Positions 12,842 through 22,407 of a DNA stretch of 64,000 nucleotides are shown in pieces. Made by a program: the position numbers and the translations under genes. Position 1 is the first letter of the stretch. Each line of letters starts with the position of its first letter. This stretch comes from Deltaproteobacteria bacterium (GTDB lineage: Bacteria; JADJOY01). The notes under the pieces are model-generated. The model was given only the letters and a program-made list of their open reading frames with translations, made no database searches and had not been told where the DNA came from. The DNA lies in the NCBI GenBank assembly GCA_016713535.1, contig JADJOY010000003.1:186001-250000 (forward strand), given 5' to 3'.

Positions 12842-13800
12842 ACCCGACAGGCGGGCGCCGTTCGGGTATGTTCCGAGGCGGGGCTTCGCGATCGGACCTC
12901 GTGATCGCCGGCCCCGGATCTCCGGCCTGCCAGGACTGGAAGTCGGGGGAATCATGGAGCCGAAGCTCCACGAGCCAAGCTGCTGACGCACCGCGAACCG
13001 GGGAGCTTTCTGAAGCGTGAAATGGCTCACGCGGGCCATGGTCACCCCGTGCGTATCCCTTCCATCGCGGCACCCTCTACAGCTACCAGGACCGGCGATC
13101 TTTTGTGGCGCTTCCGTTCCGCGCGAGCACTTTCGGCTCAGAGCCGCTCGGGGGCCATGAGAATCCATCCCGTTCGTCGCGCACCGCCCCCGCCTCGCCG
13201 TCCTGGGTGGACTCCCGGTCGTCGCTCCAACGCTCGGGCTGCGATCGGTCGGGGGAGTGAGTCCAGCGCACTTCGGCACCGCTCGTCGCCCAAGCCACGA
13301 CCGGGCATGGCGGACTCGGCGAGCTGACGGACGGTCTCCCCGCGGATGGTGTGGACCGGCGCCACCTCCGGTGATGCGCAATACGGCGCAACATACTCTC
13401 GCGCGCGGCCGTCCGGATCGCGATGCCTTGGGACGGTAGGGGCGGGGAGTTTGCCTCGGTTCCGATACCCCTCACGGAACGAGCCGCGCGTTCCAATCGT
13501 CTCGGCGTTGCTCGACGAGCGGCGCCTGGATGCGACCATTAGGTCCACACGTCTCCTGGCAGCCAGGCGCGTCCGATGCGAACGTCGGTGACGTCAACCG
13601 GATCCGTCGGGCCGAGGGTTACCGCCCGGCGACTCGTTGATCCTGGTCCATCGAGCGGACCAGCCCCTCGGATCCCCGGGTTGGCACGGTCATCGCATCG
13701 CCCAATTGAAGCGTTGGTTGCCGGTGTTCGGGGTCGCGCTAGTCTCACGCCACGGCGTACTGCCCACACGACACGACTCACCAGCGATCCCTAACGCCGA
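12842..13800. other. Roughly 1-kb stretch without a recognisable gene
   Basis: No open frame in either strand shows a known motif, a convincing start signal or consistent coding character. All frames overlap one another and are short. Several small hairpins occur near its start: ACCCGA/TCGGGT just after apt, and a perfect TGGAGC-CGAA-GCTCCA at 12955-12970. I found no tRNA, rRNA, tmRNA, RNase P or SRP signature. The region could hold an unrecognised non-coding RNA, decayed genes or a long regulatory region. It is by far the longest non-coding gap in this dense window. Confidence 0.6.
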
Positions 13801-13829
13801 TTGACGCACCGCGGTAGCGCGGCTAACGT
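13801..13829 (+). promoter_or_regulatory. Sigma-70 promoter for the nuo operon
   Basis: TTGACG (13801-13806) and TAACGT (13824-13829) are separated by exactly 17 bases, close to the sigma-70 consensus. Transcription would start near 13836, 40 bases before the nuoA ATG at 13876. This also argues against the longer nuoA frame that opens inside the -35 box. Confidence 0.65.
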
Positions 13830-13875
13830 CCAGTTCCACAAGTGGTTTGACTCTCCAACGAAGCGAGACACGTCG

Positions 13876-14268
13876 ATGTTCTTTGACCTGGCCTGTATCG
13901 CGATCTTCGCGTTGGTGTCGGTCGGCTTCGTGGCCGTGAGTCTGGTCGCTTCGAGCTGGCTACAGCCCAAGGTGGCTCACCAGGACAAGACGCTCACCTA
14001 CGAATGTGGGGAGCGGCCTGTTGGCGACGCATGGATCCAGTTCAACCTTCGGTTCTACGTCGTCGCGCTGATTTTCGTGATCTTCGACCTCGAGATCGCG
14101 TTCATGGTACCGGTGCTGGTCGTGTTCCGAAGCTGGGTCGAACGTGGCCTGGGGTGGGTCGGGCTGGCGGAGATCGGTGTCTTCGTTGCCGTCCTGGCAG
14201 TCGGTCTGGCCTACGTCTGGGTCAAGCGCGACCTCGACTGGATCAAGCCCGCCCCCAAGAGCCCGTAG
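13876..14268 (+). CDS. nuoA: NADH-quinone oxidoreductase subunit A
   Basis: Membrane subunit of complex I, 130 aa with three hydrophobic helices. The loop motif TYECGERPVGDAWIQFNLRFYVVAL, carrying the conserved cysteine and acidic residues near the quinone channel, is followed by FVIFDLEIAF. The ATG at 13876 starts MFFDLACIAIF, directly at the first transmembrane helix. The frame is open further upstream, but that part overlaps the promoter. First gene of nuoABCDHJKLMN. Confidence 0.95.
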   Translation: MFFDLACIAIFALVSVGFVAVSLVASSWLQPKVAHQDKTLTYECGERPVGDAWIQFNLRFYVVALIFVIFDLEIAFMVPVLVVFRSWVERGLGWVGLAEIGVFVAVLAVGLAYVWVKRDLDWIKPAPKSP

Positions 14269-14478
14269 TTCGGTGCGGTGACGACGAGTTTCCGGGCTTG
14301 CGGCCGGGGCCACGCCAACGCTCGGAAAGTGGGGCGGCCAGATGGCCGGGCGAGCACGAGATCAGAGGCGACTCGGCGGTTGGCACGGCTTTGCATAGGT
14401 CGATGAACCGCCTGCTAACTTGAACCCGATGAGGGGCCAACGCGAACTGCAGCGGGCCTCAACCGGGAGAGCCAATTC

Positions 14479-14964
14479 ATGAACCTCAAGGACACCTTGC
14501 CGCCCAACGTCGTCTTCACGAACGCCGACGCCCTGATCAACTGGGGCCGTACGAACTCGCTCTGGTATCTGCTGTTCGGCTTGGCGTGCTGCGCGATCGA
14601 GTTGATGCAGGCCGGTGGCCCGCGCGCGGATCTCGATCGGTTCGGTGCCGTGTTCCGCGCAACCCCCCGCCAGTCTGACTTATTGATCGTCGCTGGCACG
14701 GTGACCCTCAAAATGGCCGAGCGAGTGCGACTGCTGTACGACCAGATGGCGGAGCCGAAATACGTGATCTCGATGGGAAGCTGCTCCAACTGTGGAGGTC
14801 TGTTCGACCTGAGCTATTCGACCCTCGCAGGGATCGACAAGCTCCTTCCGGTCGACGTCTACGTGCCCGGTTGCCCGCCGCGCCCGGAGGCCCTCACCGA
14901 GGGCCTGCTCGTCTTGCAGGAGAAGATTCGCCGCGAGCGATACCTGGTGCGGAAGGCTGCCTGA
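14479..14964 (+). CDS. nuoB: NADH-quinone oxidoreductase subunit B
   Basis: Peripheral subunit carrying the terminal 4Fe-4S cluster N2, which passes electrons to quinone. The four ligands are visible: the CC pair in [10 protein letters not shown] (residues 36-37), MGSCSNCGG and [11 protein letters not shown]. The length of 161 aa is normal. It lies 210 bases after nuoA, a longer gap than elsewhere in the operon; I see no gene in that gap. GGGAGAGCC precedes the ATG. Confidence 0.96.
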   Translation: MNLKDTLPPNVVFTNADALINWGRTNSLWYLLFGLACCAIELMQAGGPRADLDRFGAVFRATPRQSDLLIVAGTVTLKMAERVRLLYDQMAEPKYVISMGSCSNCGGLFDLSYSTLAGIDKLLPVDVYVPGCPPRPEALTEGLLVLQEKIRRERYLVRKAA

Positions 14965-14997
14965 GTCCGACACTCGAGAACTGCTGACTACTTTCCC

Positions 14998-15507
14998 ATG
15001 GACGACTTCGGTAACGACGCACTGCTCACGCTGCTGTCGGAGCGTCACCCGACGGCAACGCTGACGGTCCCCGGCCCGCGCCCGACTGGGCACCAGGACC
15101 GGACGCTCGAGGTCGATGCGCCGCACCTTCGTGAGGTCTGCGTCACGCTTCGGGACGAACCGCGCTTGAGCTACGACTATCTGATGAGCCTGACGGCGGT
15201 GGACCGTCCCCCCGATTCGATCGAGGTGGTTGCGCACGTGTTCAGCTACTCACATCGTTCGATGCTCGCGATTCGCACCAATCTCCCCCGCAACGCACCC
15301 AAGGTCCCGTCTCTCTCGCCGGTCTGGCCGGCAGCCGGGTGGCACGAGCGTGAACAGTTCGATCTCGTGGGAGTCCTGTTCGAGGGGCACCCGGACCTGA
15401 GGCGGATCATGATGCCGGACGACTGGGAAGGGCATCCGCTTCGCAAGGACTACGTCAAGCCCGACCGCTACCACGGCATCGACAACACGAGACCGAAGAA
15501 TGGCTGA
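14998..15507 (+). CDS. nuoC: NADH-quinone oxidoreductase subunit C
   Basis: Peripheral-arm subunit of the 30-kDa family, 169 aa. The diagnostic C-terminal block is intact: [20 protein letters not shown], then [17 protein letters not shown]. It is a separate gene, not fused to nuoD as in some lineages, and its last 8 bases overlap the nuoD start. Start ATG 14998. Confidence 0.94.
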   Translation: MDDFGNDALLTLLSERHPTATLTVPGPRPTGHQDRTLEVDAPHLREVCVTLRDEPRLSYDYLMSLTAVDRPPDSIEVVAHVFSYSHRSMLAIRTNLPRNAPKVPSLSPVWPAAGWHEREQFDLVGVLFEGHPDLRRIMMPDDWEGHPLRKDYVKPDRYHGIDNTRPKNG

Positions 15508-16643
15508 GGCGATACTCGACGGACCCCGTCTGCGCACCGAGGAGATGGTGCTCAACATGGGGCCGCACCATCCGAGCACACATGGTGTGCTCCGGTTCGT
15601 GTTGACCACCGACGGCGAGGTCGTGACGCGATGCGTCCCCGATGTCGGGTACCTGCATCGCAGCATCGAGAAGATCGCCGAGCTCGTACCCTATTCCGGG
15701 CTTCATGCCCTACACCGATCGCGTCGACTACGTGGCGGCGATGAACTGCAATGTTGGTTACGCGATGACGGTCGAGAAGCTGCTCGGGCTCGAGGTGCCC
15801 GAGCGAGCAGAGTTCCTTCGCGTGGTGGTGGGCGAGCTCAACCGGATCTCGTCGCACCTGGTGGCGGTGGGGGCGATGCCGATGGACCTCGGCGCGGCGA
15901 CTCCATTCATGCACGCGTTGCGCGAGCGCGAGACCATCAACGACCTGTTCGAGATGCTCTGCGGAGCACGCCTCACGTACAACTACGTAAGGATCGGCGG
16001 AGTCTCTTTCGATCTTCCGCCGGGCTTCACCGAGAAGACGGCCGCCTTCCTGGACCACTTCGAATCGATGATGCGTTCGGAGTTTGATCCACTCATTTCG
16101 CAGAACCTGATCTATCGTCGGCGGCTGGCGGGTGTAGCGCCGATCTCGGCCGCGACTGCGATTGCATACGGGCTTTCGGGGCCGAACCTGCGAGCTTCGG
16201 GTCTCGACTGGGACCTGCGACAGGATGAGCCGTACTCCATCTATCCGAAGCTCGAGTTCGACGTGGTTGTGGGGACGGGTGAGGTCGGAGTTCTCGGTGA
16301 CTGCTTCGACCGGTACGCGGTGCGGGTGGGTGAGATGCTGCAGAGTGTGCGCATCGTTCGCCAGTGTCTGGAGCGCATGCCAGATGGACCCGTGATGGCC
16401 AAGGTACCGCGAACGATCAAGCCGCCCACCGGAGAAGCGTTCGTTCGCACCGAGGCGCCCCGCGGTGAACTCGGGTACTTCCTGGTGGCTGACGGGTCCG
16501 ATCGCGCCTACCGGTGCAAGATACGCACGGGTTCCTTCGCTTCGATGTCGATCCTCGAAGCCTTGAGCCCTGGCTGGATGATCGCAGACCTCGTGGCCAT
16601 CATCGCGGCGTTCGATGTCGTTGCGCCGGAGATCGATCGATGA
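15500..16643 (+). CDS. nuoD: NADH-quinone oxidoreductase subunit D (frameshifted)
   Basis: The 49-kDa family subunit that forms the quinone site with NuoB. The N-terminus carries [16 protein letters not shown] and [12 protein letters not shown]; the later part has [28 protein letters not shown] and, at the C-terminus, [20 protein letters not shown]. The two halves are in different frames. Removing one G from GGGC at 15698-15701 gives [15 protein letters not shown] and a protein of about 380 aa, the family size. Likely a sequencing insertion. Confidence 0.94.
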
Positions 16644-16700
16644 CGCGACGTCGGAACAACACGTCGCCGCGAATTCTCCTTCGGATCTGCGGGTTGGTGA

Positions 16701-17800
16701 ATGCAAGCGCTCGCTGACAGGCTCGCCGACGGTGCCCTTGCCGGGTGGCCGGCCGTGCTCGTGTCGGCCGTGGTGATCTCGCTCTACGCGCTCTTGGTCT
16801 TCACGTTCTTCTCGGTCACGGCGGGTGTCTTGTCCTGGGTGGAACGCCGGGTGGCGGCTCGGATGCAATCGCGGATCGGTCCGAATCGGGTCGGTCCGCA
16901 AGGCTTTCTTCAGTGGCTCGCGGACGGCTTGAAGACGTTCCTCAAGGAAGACTTGGTGCCCGACGGTGCCGACGCGCTGCTCTTCCGCGCAGCTCCCTAC
17001 TTCGTGTTCACCGGCACCTTCCTGACGCTCGTCGCCTTGCCCTTCTCGAGCCACGTCATCGCGGCGGACCTGAACGTAGGCCTGCTCTACGTGATGGCGA
17101 TCACGAGTCTCGTCGTGGTCGGGCTGCTGATGGCTGGGTGGGCCTCGAACAACAAATGGTCGATCATCGGTGGGATGCGTTCGGCAGCTCAGATCGTCAG
17201 CTACGAGATCCCCGCTGCGCTCGCGCTGCTGGTGCCGGTCATGCTCGCGGGCAGCCTGAGCACGCAGCAGATCATCGCTCGGCAAGGGGCAATCGACTGG
17301 TTCGTGTTCCACGACCCGTTCACGTTCGTCTCTTTTTGGATCTTCCTGATCTCCGCCACCGCGGAAGGCAACCGTGCCCCGTTCGACATCCCGGAGGCGG
17401 AGAGTGAGCTCGTCTCGGGTTACAACACCGAGTATTCGGGGATGCGGTTTCTGTTCTTCTTCTTCGCCGAGTGGGAAACCTATTCGTCATCGGCGCGATC
17501 GCCTCGGTTGCATTCCTCGGCGGATGGAAGGTCCCGTTCGTTCCGACGGGAAGCTGGATCCACGGACTTCTCGAAGTATTGGTGTTCCTTTCCAAATCGT
17601 TCGTTTGGGTGTTCGTGTTGATCTGGGTGCGATGGACCCTGCCGCGCCTCCGCGTGGATCAGCTCATGGCGCTTTGCTGGCGCTACCTCATCCCGATTTC
17701 GCTGGCGAACCTGGTCGGGGCGGCGGTGTGGATGGTTGCGACTGGTAACCGATCGATCGTCGACTTGTTAGCGCTCGCATTCGGGGCATCGAGAGGCTGA
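16701..17800 (+). CDS. nuoH: NADH-quinone oxidoreductase subunit H (frameshifted)
   Basis: Membrane subunit linking the peripheral arm to the proton-pumping arm. Conserved segments are [48 protein letters not shown] and [19 protein letters not shown]. The frame breaks after FAEW. One extra G in the run at 17473-17475 restores [13 protein letters not shown] and a product of about 366 aa. The C-terminal helices ([22 protein letters not shown]) are in the second frame. The next gene is nuoJ, one base away; nuoI, normally found here, is absent. Confidence 0.94.
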
Positions 17801-17801
17801 T

Positions 17802-18353
17802 GTGACGAGCGGCTACGAGATCACCGGTATCGCAGCCGCGGCCTGGCTCGCGACCGCTCTGGTCACCATGGTCGCCGCAGTCGGCGTAGCCGTTTTGCGG
17901 AACATCGTGCACGCGGCGTTCGCCCTTCTCGTCGTACTGCTCGGCGTGGCGGGTCTCTACGCGCTCGCGGGAGCAGATCTGATCGCGGTGCTCCAGATCT
18001 TGCTTTATGTGGGTGGAGTCGTTGTGTTGCTGCTGTTCGCGGTGATGCTGACGAGCCGGATGGGAGATCCGGAAGTGGCGAGCCAGCCACTCGCTCCGCT
18101 GCGCGCAGCGCTTGCCGTGACCTCGCTGAGTGCGCTTCTCGCCTACGGCCTGATCGTTTCGACGCGTTGGCGGGACGTGGACGCTCCTCACATCGTCGGC
18201 ACCACCGCCGATGTCGGGGAGGCTTTCCTGGGCCGTTACCTGTTGCCGTTCGAGGTGATCTCGGTCCTGCTGCTGGCCGCGGTCGTCGGTGCGGTCGTGA
18301 TCGCGCGGAGGGACTCCCGCAGCGAGCGCGAGATTGGGGAGCGGCGGCGATGA
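17802..18353 (+). CDS. nuoJ: NADH-quinone oxidoreductase subunit J
   Basis: Antiporter-associated membrane subunit (ND6 family), 183 aa with five predicted helices. The conserved third helix reads [22 protein letters not shown], which contains the pi-bulge region important for coupling. The GTG start at 17802 follows the nuoH stop by one base, and its stop overlaps the nuoK start as ATGA. The tail after the last helix is short and charged. Confidence 0.93.
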   Translation: MTSGYEITGIAAAAWLATALVTMVAAVGVAVLRNIVHAAFALLVVLLGVAGLYALAGADLIAVLQILLYVGGVVVLLLFAVMLTSRMGDPEVASQPLAPLRAALAVTSLSALLAYGLIVSTRWRDVDAPHIVGTTADVGEAFLGRYLLPFEVISVLLLAAVVGAVVIARRDSRSEREIGERRR

Positions 18354-18685
18354 GTCCATCTGGTGCACCGTTCCTCGGACCGATCGGAATCACGGAGTAT
18401 CTGGTGGTTTCCGTGTGGATGCTGGAGTGCGGTCTCTACTGTGTGTTCACGAGTCGAAATGCCGTCGCGCTGCTCATGGGCGTCGAGTTGATCCTGAACG
18501 CCGCCGCACTCAACTTCGTGTCCTTTGCTCGCTTCGGGGTGGGGCGCGTCGAAGGTCAGGTTTCGGCGATCTTCGTGATCGCACTCGGCGCGGCCGAGGC
18601 GGCCGTTGCCCTGGCGATCGTGCTGGCTCTCTTCCGCCTGACGGCGTCGGTCCGCGCCGACGAGGCGAGCCGCTTACGCGGTTGA
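18350..18685 (+). CDS. nuoK: NADH-quinone oxidoreductase subunit K
   Basis: Small ND4L-type membrane subunit, 111 aa with three helices. It shows [21 protein letters not shown], with the conserved membrane glutamate in helix 2, and [21 protein letters not shown], with the second conserved glutamate in helix 3. The ATG at 18350 overlaps the nuoJ stop (ATGA), giving a slightly longer N-terminus than the usual 100 aa. Confidence 0.93.
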   Translation: MSPSGAPFLGPIGITEYLVVSVWMLECGLYCVFTSRNAVALLMGVELILNAAALNFVSFARFGVGRVEGQVSAIFVIALGAAEAAVALAIVLALFRLTASVRADEASRLRG

Positions 18686-18715
18686 CGCGCGGCAAATGAG
18701 CGACGGCTGGCCACG

Positions 18716-20776
18716 ATGATCGACCCTCACACCATTGGCTCGTTGCTGTGTCTCATCCCGCTCGCCCCACTTCTAGGTGCGACGTACAACGCGTTCATCG
18801 GCCGCAGGGTCGCCAAGTCGATGGGCCATCTTGCCGTGCACGGAGTCGCGTGTGCAGCGGTTGCGGTTTCGCTCCTCGTGAGCGTCGCCGGATTCGCCTG
18901 TCTCGTGTCGATGCCGGTCGAGGCTCGCGAACTTCGGCAGACGCTGTTCAGCTGGATCCACGTCGGCTCATTCGACGTGCCGATCGAGCTCGTCTTCGAC
19001 CCGCTCTCCGCGGTGATGTGTCTGGTCGTGACCGGTATCGGATTGCTGATCCACGTCTATAGCATCGGGTACATGCACGACGATCCCGGCTACCCACGCT
19101 TCTTCTGCTACCTCAATCTCTTTCTGTTCGCCATGTTGACACTCGTTCTTGGAGGCAGCCTCCCTCTGGTGTTCATCGGCTGGGAGGGTGTGGGGTTGTG
19201 CTCCTTCTTGCTGATCGGCTTCTGGTTCGCGGAGTCGAAGAATGCCGCGGCCGCGACCAAGGCATTCCTCGTCAACCGAGTAGGTGACCTTGGATTTCTC
19301 GCGGGAATGGTCGTCGTGTTCTCGGCAACGCTGCGGATCGGTTCACCCACGCTGTCGTTCTCGGTTCTCCGCGACCTCGCGCCACGGCTTCAGGACGCCT
19401 CGTTCTTGGGCGCGGCCGTGCCGGTCGTTGCAGCCGCCTGTTTCTTCTTCGCCGCGACGGGAAAGAGTGCGCAGATCCCGCTGTTCGTCTGGCTGCCGGA
19501 CGCGATGGCGGGTCCGACACCGGTGTCCGCTCTCATCCACGCGGCGACGATGGTCACGGCCGGCGTCTATCTGCTCTGCAGAACCAGCTTCCTCTATGTC
19601 ATGGCTCCCGACGTGGGCGCGGTGGTCGCGTTGGTGGCTGGGCTGACCGCTTGCTTCGCTGCCACGGTCGCTCTGTTCCAGCACGACATAAAGAAAGTGC
19701 TCGCGTATTCGACCGTCAGTCAGCTCGGGTACATGTTCCTCGGCTGCGGAGTAGGGGCCTTCGGTGCCGGACTCTTTCATGTCGTGACACACGCCTTCTT
19801 CAAGGCGCTGTTATTCCTGGGCGCCGGAAGCGTGATCCACGCGATGGGTGGGGAGCAAGACGTGCGGCAGATGGGAGGCTTGCGCAAAGCGCTCCCGGTC
19901 ACCACCGCCACGTTCCTGGTTGGCATACTCTCCCTCGGTGGATTCCCGCTACTCGCGGGCTTCTTCTCGAAAGACGTGGTCTTGTGGAGGGTGCTCGCCT
20001 CGGGTCACGGCTTTCTCTACGGCCTCGCACTCCTGACTTCGGCACTTACAGCCTTCTATTCCATCCGGCTGGCGGTCTTGACCTTTGGGGGCGCGTTCCG
20101 TGGTGGGCACGAGCGAGAACACCACCTGCACGAATCACCCCGCTCCATGACCGTGCCGCTAGTGCTTCTTGCGGTGGGATGCATCGTCGTCGGCTGGCTC
20201 GCGGGCCCCACGTGGCTCGGTCTGATCGATCGCTTCGCGGCGTGGGTGGAGCCCGCGCTCGCGGTGATGCCGCAGGTTCACGAGCACGTCGACGCCGAAG
20301 TCGAAGAGCGAGCCGAGATCGTCGCGACCTGCGTGGCGGTGGTGGTGGGGCTGGCCGGGATGGGCGGGGCGTGGGTGATGTTCGGTTGGGCACCGGGCGT
20401 CGCTCGAGCGCTCGCTGATCGTCTTCCGGTGCTCCATGGCTATCTCGCCGGTCGGTACCGTTCGGTGTTCGACGACGTCTACGATCGGTGCATCGTCAGG
20501 CCGTTGCTCGCCGCGACGCGTGCGCTGGCCACGTTCGACCAGAAGGTCGTGGACGGCCTGGTGAATGGAGCCGCGGCGCTGATCCGATTGCTCTCACGCT
20601 CGAGCGGCTGGTTCGACGGCACGCTGGTTGATGGCTTCTTTCAGCGCTGTGCGGACTTGGCGCGTGCGCTCGGCCGGGCCATGGCTTCGGTTCAGAATGG
20701 GCGCATACAGTCCTACCTCATGACCCTGGGGTGGGCCTTGGCGGTGGTGCTCCTGCTTCTCGAGTTCGTGCGATGA
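18716..20776 (+). CDS. nuoL: NADH-quinone oxidoreductase subunit L
   Basis: Distal Mrp-antiporter-like proton pump of complex I, 686 aa with about 16 helices. Intact markers include FIGWEGVGLCSFLLIGFWF (conserved glutamate), the discontinuous-helix region WLPDAMAGPTPVSALIHAAT with its lysine/histidine context, and HDIKKVLAYSTVSQLGYMFL. The C-terminal part contains the lateral helix and the last transmembrane helix ending near 20770. No frameshift. The start ATG 18716 is 30 bases after nuoK. Confidence 0.96.
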   Translation: MIDPHTIGSLLCLIPLAPLLGATYNAFIGRRVAKSMGHLAVHGVACAAVAVSLLVSVAGFACLVSMPVEARELRQTLFSWIHVGSFDVPIELVFDPLSAVMCLVVTGIGLLIHVYSIGYMHDDPGYPRFFCYLNLFLFAMLTLVLGGSLPLVFIGWEGVGLCSFLLIGFWFAESKNAAAATKAFLVNRVGDLGFLAGMVVVFSATLRIGSPTLSFSVLRDLAPRLQDASFLGAAVPVVAAACFFFAATGKSAQIPLFVWLPDAMAGPTPVSALIHAATMVTAGVYLLCRTSFLYVMAPDVGAVVALVAGLTACFAATVALFQHDIKKVLAYSTVSQLGYMFLGCGVGAFGAGLFHVVTHAFFKALLFLGAGSVIHAMGGEQDVRQMGGLRKALPVTTATFLVGILSLGGFPLLAGFFSKDVVLWRVLASGHGFLYGLALLTSALTAFYSIRLAVLTFGGAFRGGHEREHHLHESPRSMTVPLVLLAVGCIVVGWLAGPTWLGLIDRFAAWVEPALAVMPQVHEHVDAEVEERAEIVATCVAVVVGLAGMGGAWVMFGWAPGVARALADRLPVLHGYLAGRYRSVFDDVYDRCIVRPLLAATRALATFDQKVVDGLVNGAAALIRLLSRSSGWFDGTLVDGFFQRCADLARALGRAMASVQNGRIQSYLMTLGWALAVVLLLLEFVR

Positions 20777-20813
20777 CCGCGTGGCAGCCTTCTCGTTGCA
20801 TCCGGAGCGCGTC

Positions 20814-22373
20814 ATGAATTCGTCGTTTCCGCTGCTCAGCGCGATGACGTTCGCGCCGCTGCTCGGCGTGCCGCTGATCCTCGGCCTTCGCGAAGGGCAA
20901 CGGTCGCTCGCCAAGTGGATCGCGTTGTTGGCGACGCTTCCGCCTCTGGTGATGGGGGTTGTGCTGTTCGTCGTGTTCGATCGGCAGCTCGCCGGCGTCG
21001 ATTCGATCCGAACCTTCCAGTTCGTGGAAAGTTGGTACTGGATCCCTTCGTTTCACGTGTACTACAAGCTCGGAATCGATGGGCTCAGCCTAGCGTTGAT
21101 CGTGTTGACCGCGCTTCTCTGTCCTCTGTGCATCATCGCCTCGTTTGGGATCGCCCGAGCGGAGAAGGCTTACTACAGCCTTTTCCTCCTTCTCGAGACG
21201 GGCATGATCGGCACCTTCGTGGCTCTCGATCTGGTGCTGTTCTACGTATTCTGGGAGTTGATGTTGCTCCCCATGTACTTCCTCATCGGGATCTGGGGAG
21301 GTCCTCGGCGTGTCTACGCCGCGATCAAGTTTTTCCTCTATACGCTCGCGGGGTCGCTGGCCTTGCTCCTCGGGATATTGGCGCTCTATTTCGCGAGCTC
21401 TCCGGATCCAGCAAGCCGCACGTTCGATCTTCTGACGCTGGTCCAGCGCCACGACGTCCTGGCGAGTGCAGGGCCGATTCTCGGCGTATTTCCGTTCGCT
21501 GGAGTGGTCTGGTGGGCCCTCTTCCTCGGGTTCGCGATCAAGGTGCCGGTGTTCCCGTTCCACACGTGGCTGCCCGACGCGCACGTCGAAGCTCCGACGG
21601 CGATCAGCGTGATCCTCGCCGGCGTGCTCCTGAAGATGGGCACCTACGGGATATTCCGGTTCAACCTCCCGCTGTTCCCTGAATACTCGGGCATGGTCGC
21701 GCAGGTCATGGTCGGGCTTGGAGTCGTGAACATCGTCTACGGAGCGCTGTGTGCGATGGCCCAGTCGGACCTCAAGAAGCTCATCGCCTACTCGTCGGTG
21801 AGCCACATGGGCTTCGTGCTTCTCGGGATCGGGGCGATGAACGCACAAGGATTCAGCGGCGGGCTGTTCCAGATGTTCAACCACGGGACCGTCACCGCGA
21901 TGTTGTTCCTTCTGGTCGGCGTGATCTACGACCGTGCGCATCACCGTCAGATCGACGGGTTCGGTGGCCTTGCGACGTCGATGCCCAGGTACGCAGCCTT
22001 CACTGGATTCGCCTTCTTCGCTGCGTTGGGCTTGCCGACGTTGTCGAGCTTCGTGAGCGAGCTACTGTGTCTACTCGGTGGGTTCCTCACATACCCGCTT
22101 TGGACGATGGTCGGAGCGACCGGCGTCGTTCTCGGCGCTGCATACCTCTTGTGGACGCTGCAGCGAATGTTCTTCGGCGAGCTCAACGAGAAGTATCGGG
22201 TGATCGACGATCTCAAGCCTCGCGAGGTGGTGACCTTGGTGCCGCTCGCGGTGATCGTGGTGCTACTAGGCATCCAGCCCATGCTCATGCTCGATACATT
22301 CCACCCCGCCGCCACACGCCTGGTCGAGCTCGTGGGCGCCGCGATGCACCCATTGATCGCGACCGCGCCGTGA
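20814..22373 (+). CDS. nuoM: NADH-quinone oxidoreductase subunit M
   Basis: Second antiporter-like subunit, 519 aa with about 14 helices. Motifs: FYVFWELMLLPMYFLIGIWG (conserved glutamate), the lysine-bearing IKVPVFPFHTWLPDAHVEAP, and DLKKLIAYSSVSHMGFVLLG. The ATG at 20814 follows a GGAG and gives a hydrophobic N-terminus; an earlier GTG at 20781 lacks such a signal. It lies 37 bases after nuoL and is intact. Confidence 0.95.
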   Translation: MNSSFPLLSAMTFAPLLGVPLILGLREGQRSLAKWIALLATLPPLVMGVVLFVVFDRQLAGVDSIRTFQFVESWYWIPSFHVYYKLGIDGLSLALIVLTALLCPLCIIASFGIARAEKAYYSLFLLLETGMIGTFVALDLVLFYVFWELMLLPMYFLIGIWGGPRRVYAAIKFFLYTLAGSLALLLGILALYFASSPDPASRTFDLLTLVQRHDVLASAGPILGVFPFAGVVWWALFLGFAIKVPVFPFHTWLPDAHVEAPTAISVILAGVLLKMGTYGIFRFNLPLFPEYSGMVAQVMVGLGVVNIVYGALCAMAQSDLKKLIAYSSVSHMGFVLLGIGAMNAQGFSGGLFQMFNHGTVTAMLFLLVGVIYDRAHHRQIDGFGGLATSMPRYAAFTGFAFFAALGLPTLSSFVSELLCLLGGFLTYPLWTMVGATGVVLGAAYLLWTLQRMFFGELNEKYRVIDDLKPREVVTLVPLAVIVVLLGIQPMLMLDTFHPAATRLVELVGAAMHPLIATAP

Positions 22374-22407
22374 GTACTCATCCCAGACGACGCGGACCGA
22401 GTCGGAC

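Noticed and set aside
12842-13800. 6S, tmRNA, RNase P or SRP RNA in the gap
   Set aside because: None of their conserved core sequences could be recognised on either strand.
15552-17312. Minus-strand open frame of about 586 codons over nuoD and nuoH
   Set aside because: Low-complexity His/Arg/Asp-rich translation without known motifs, antisense to conserved complex I genes.
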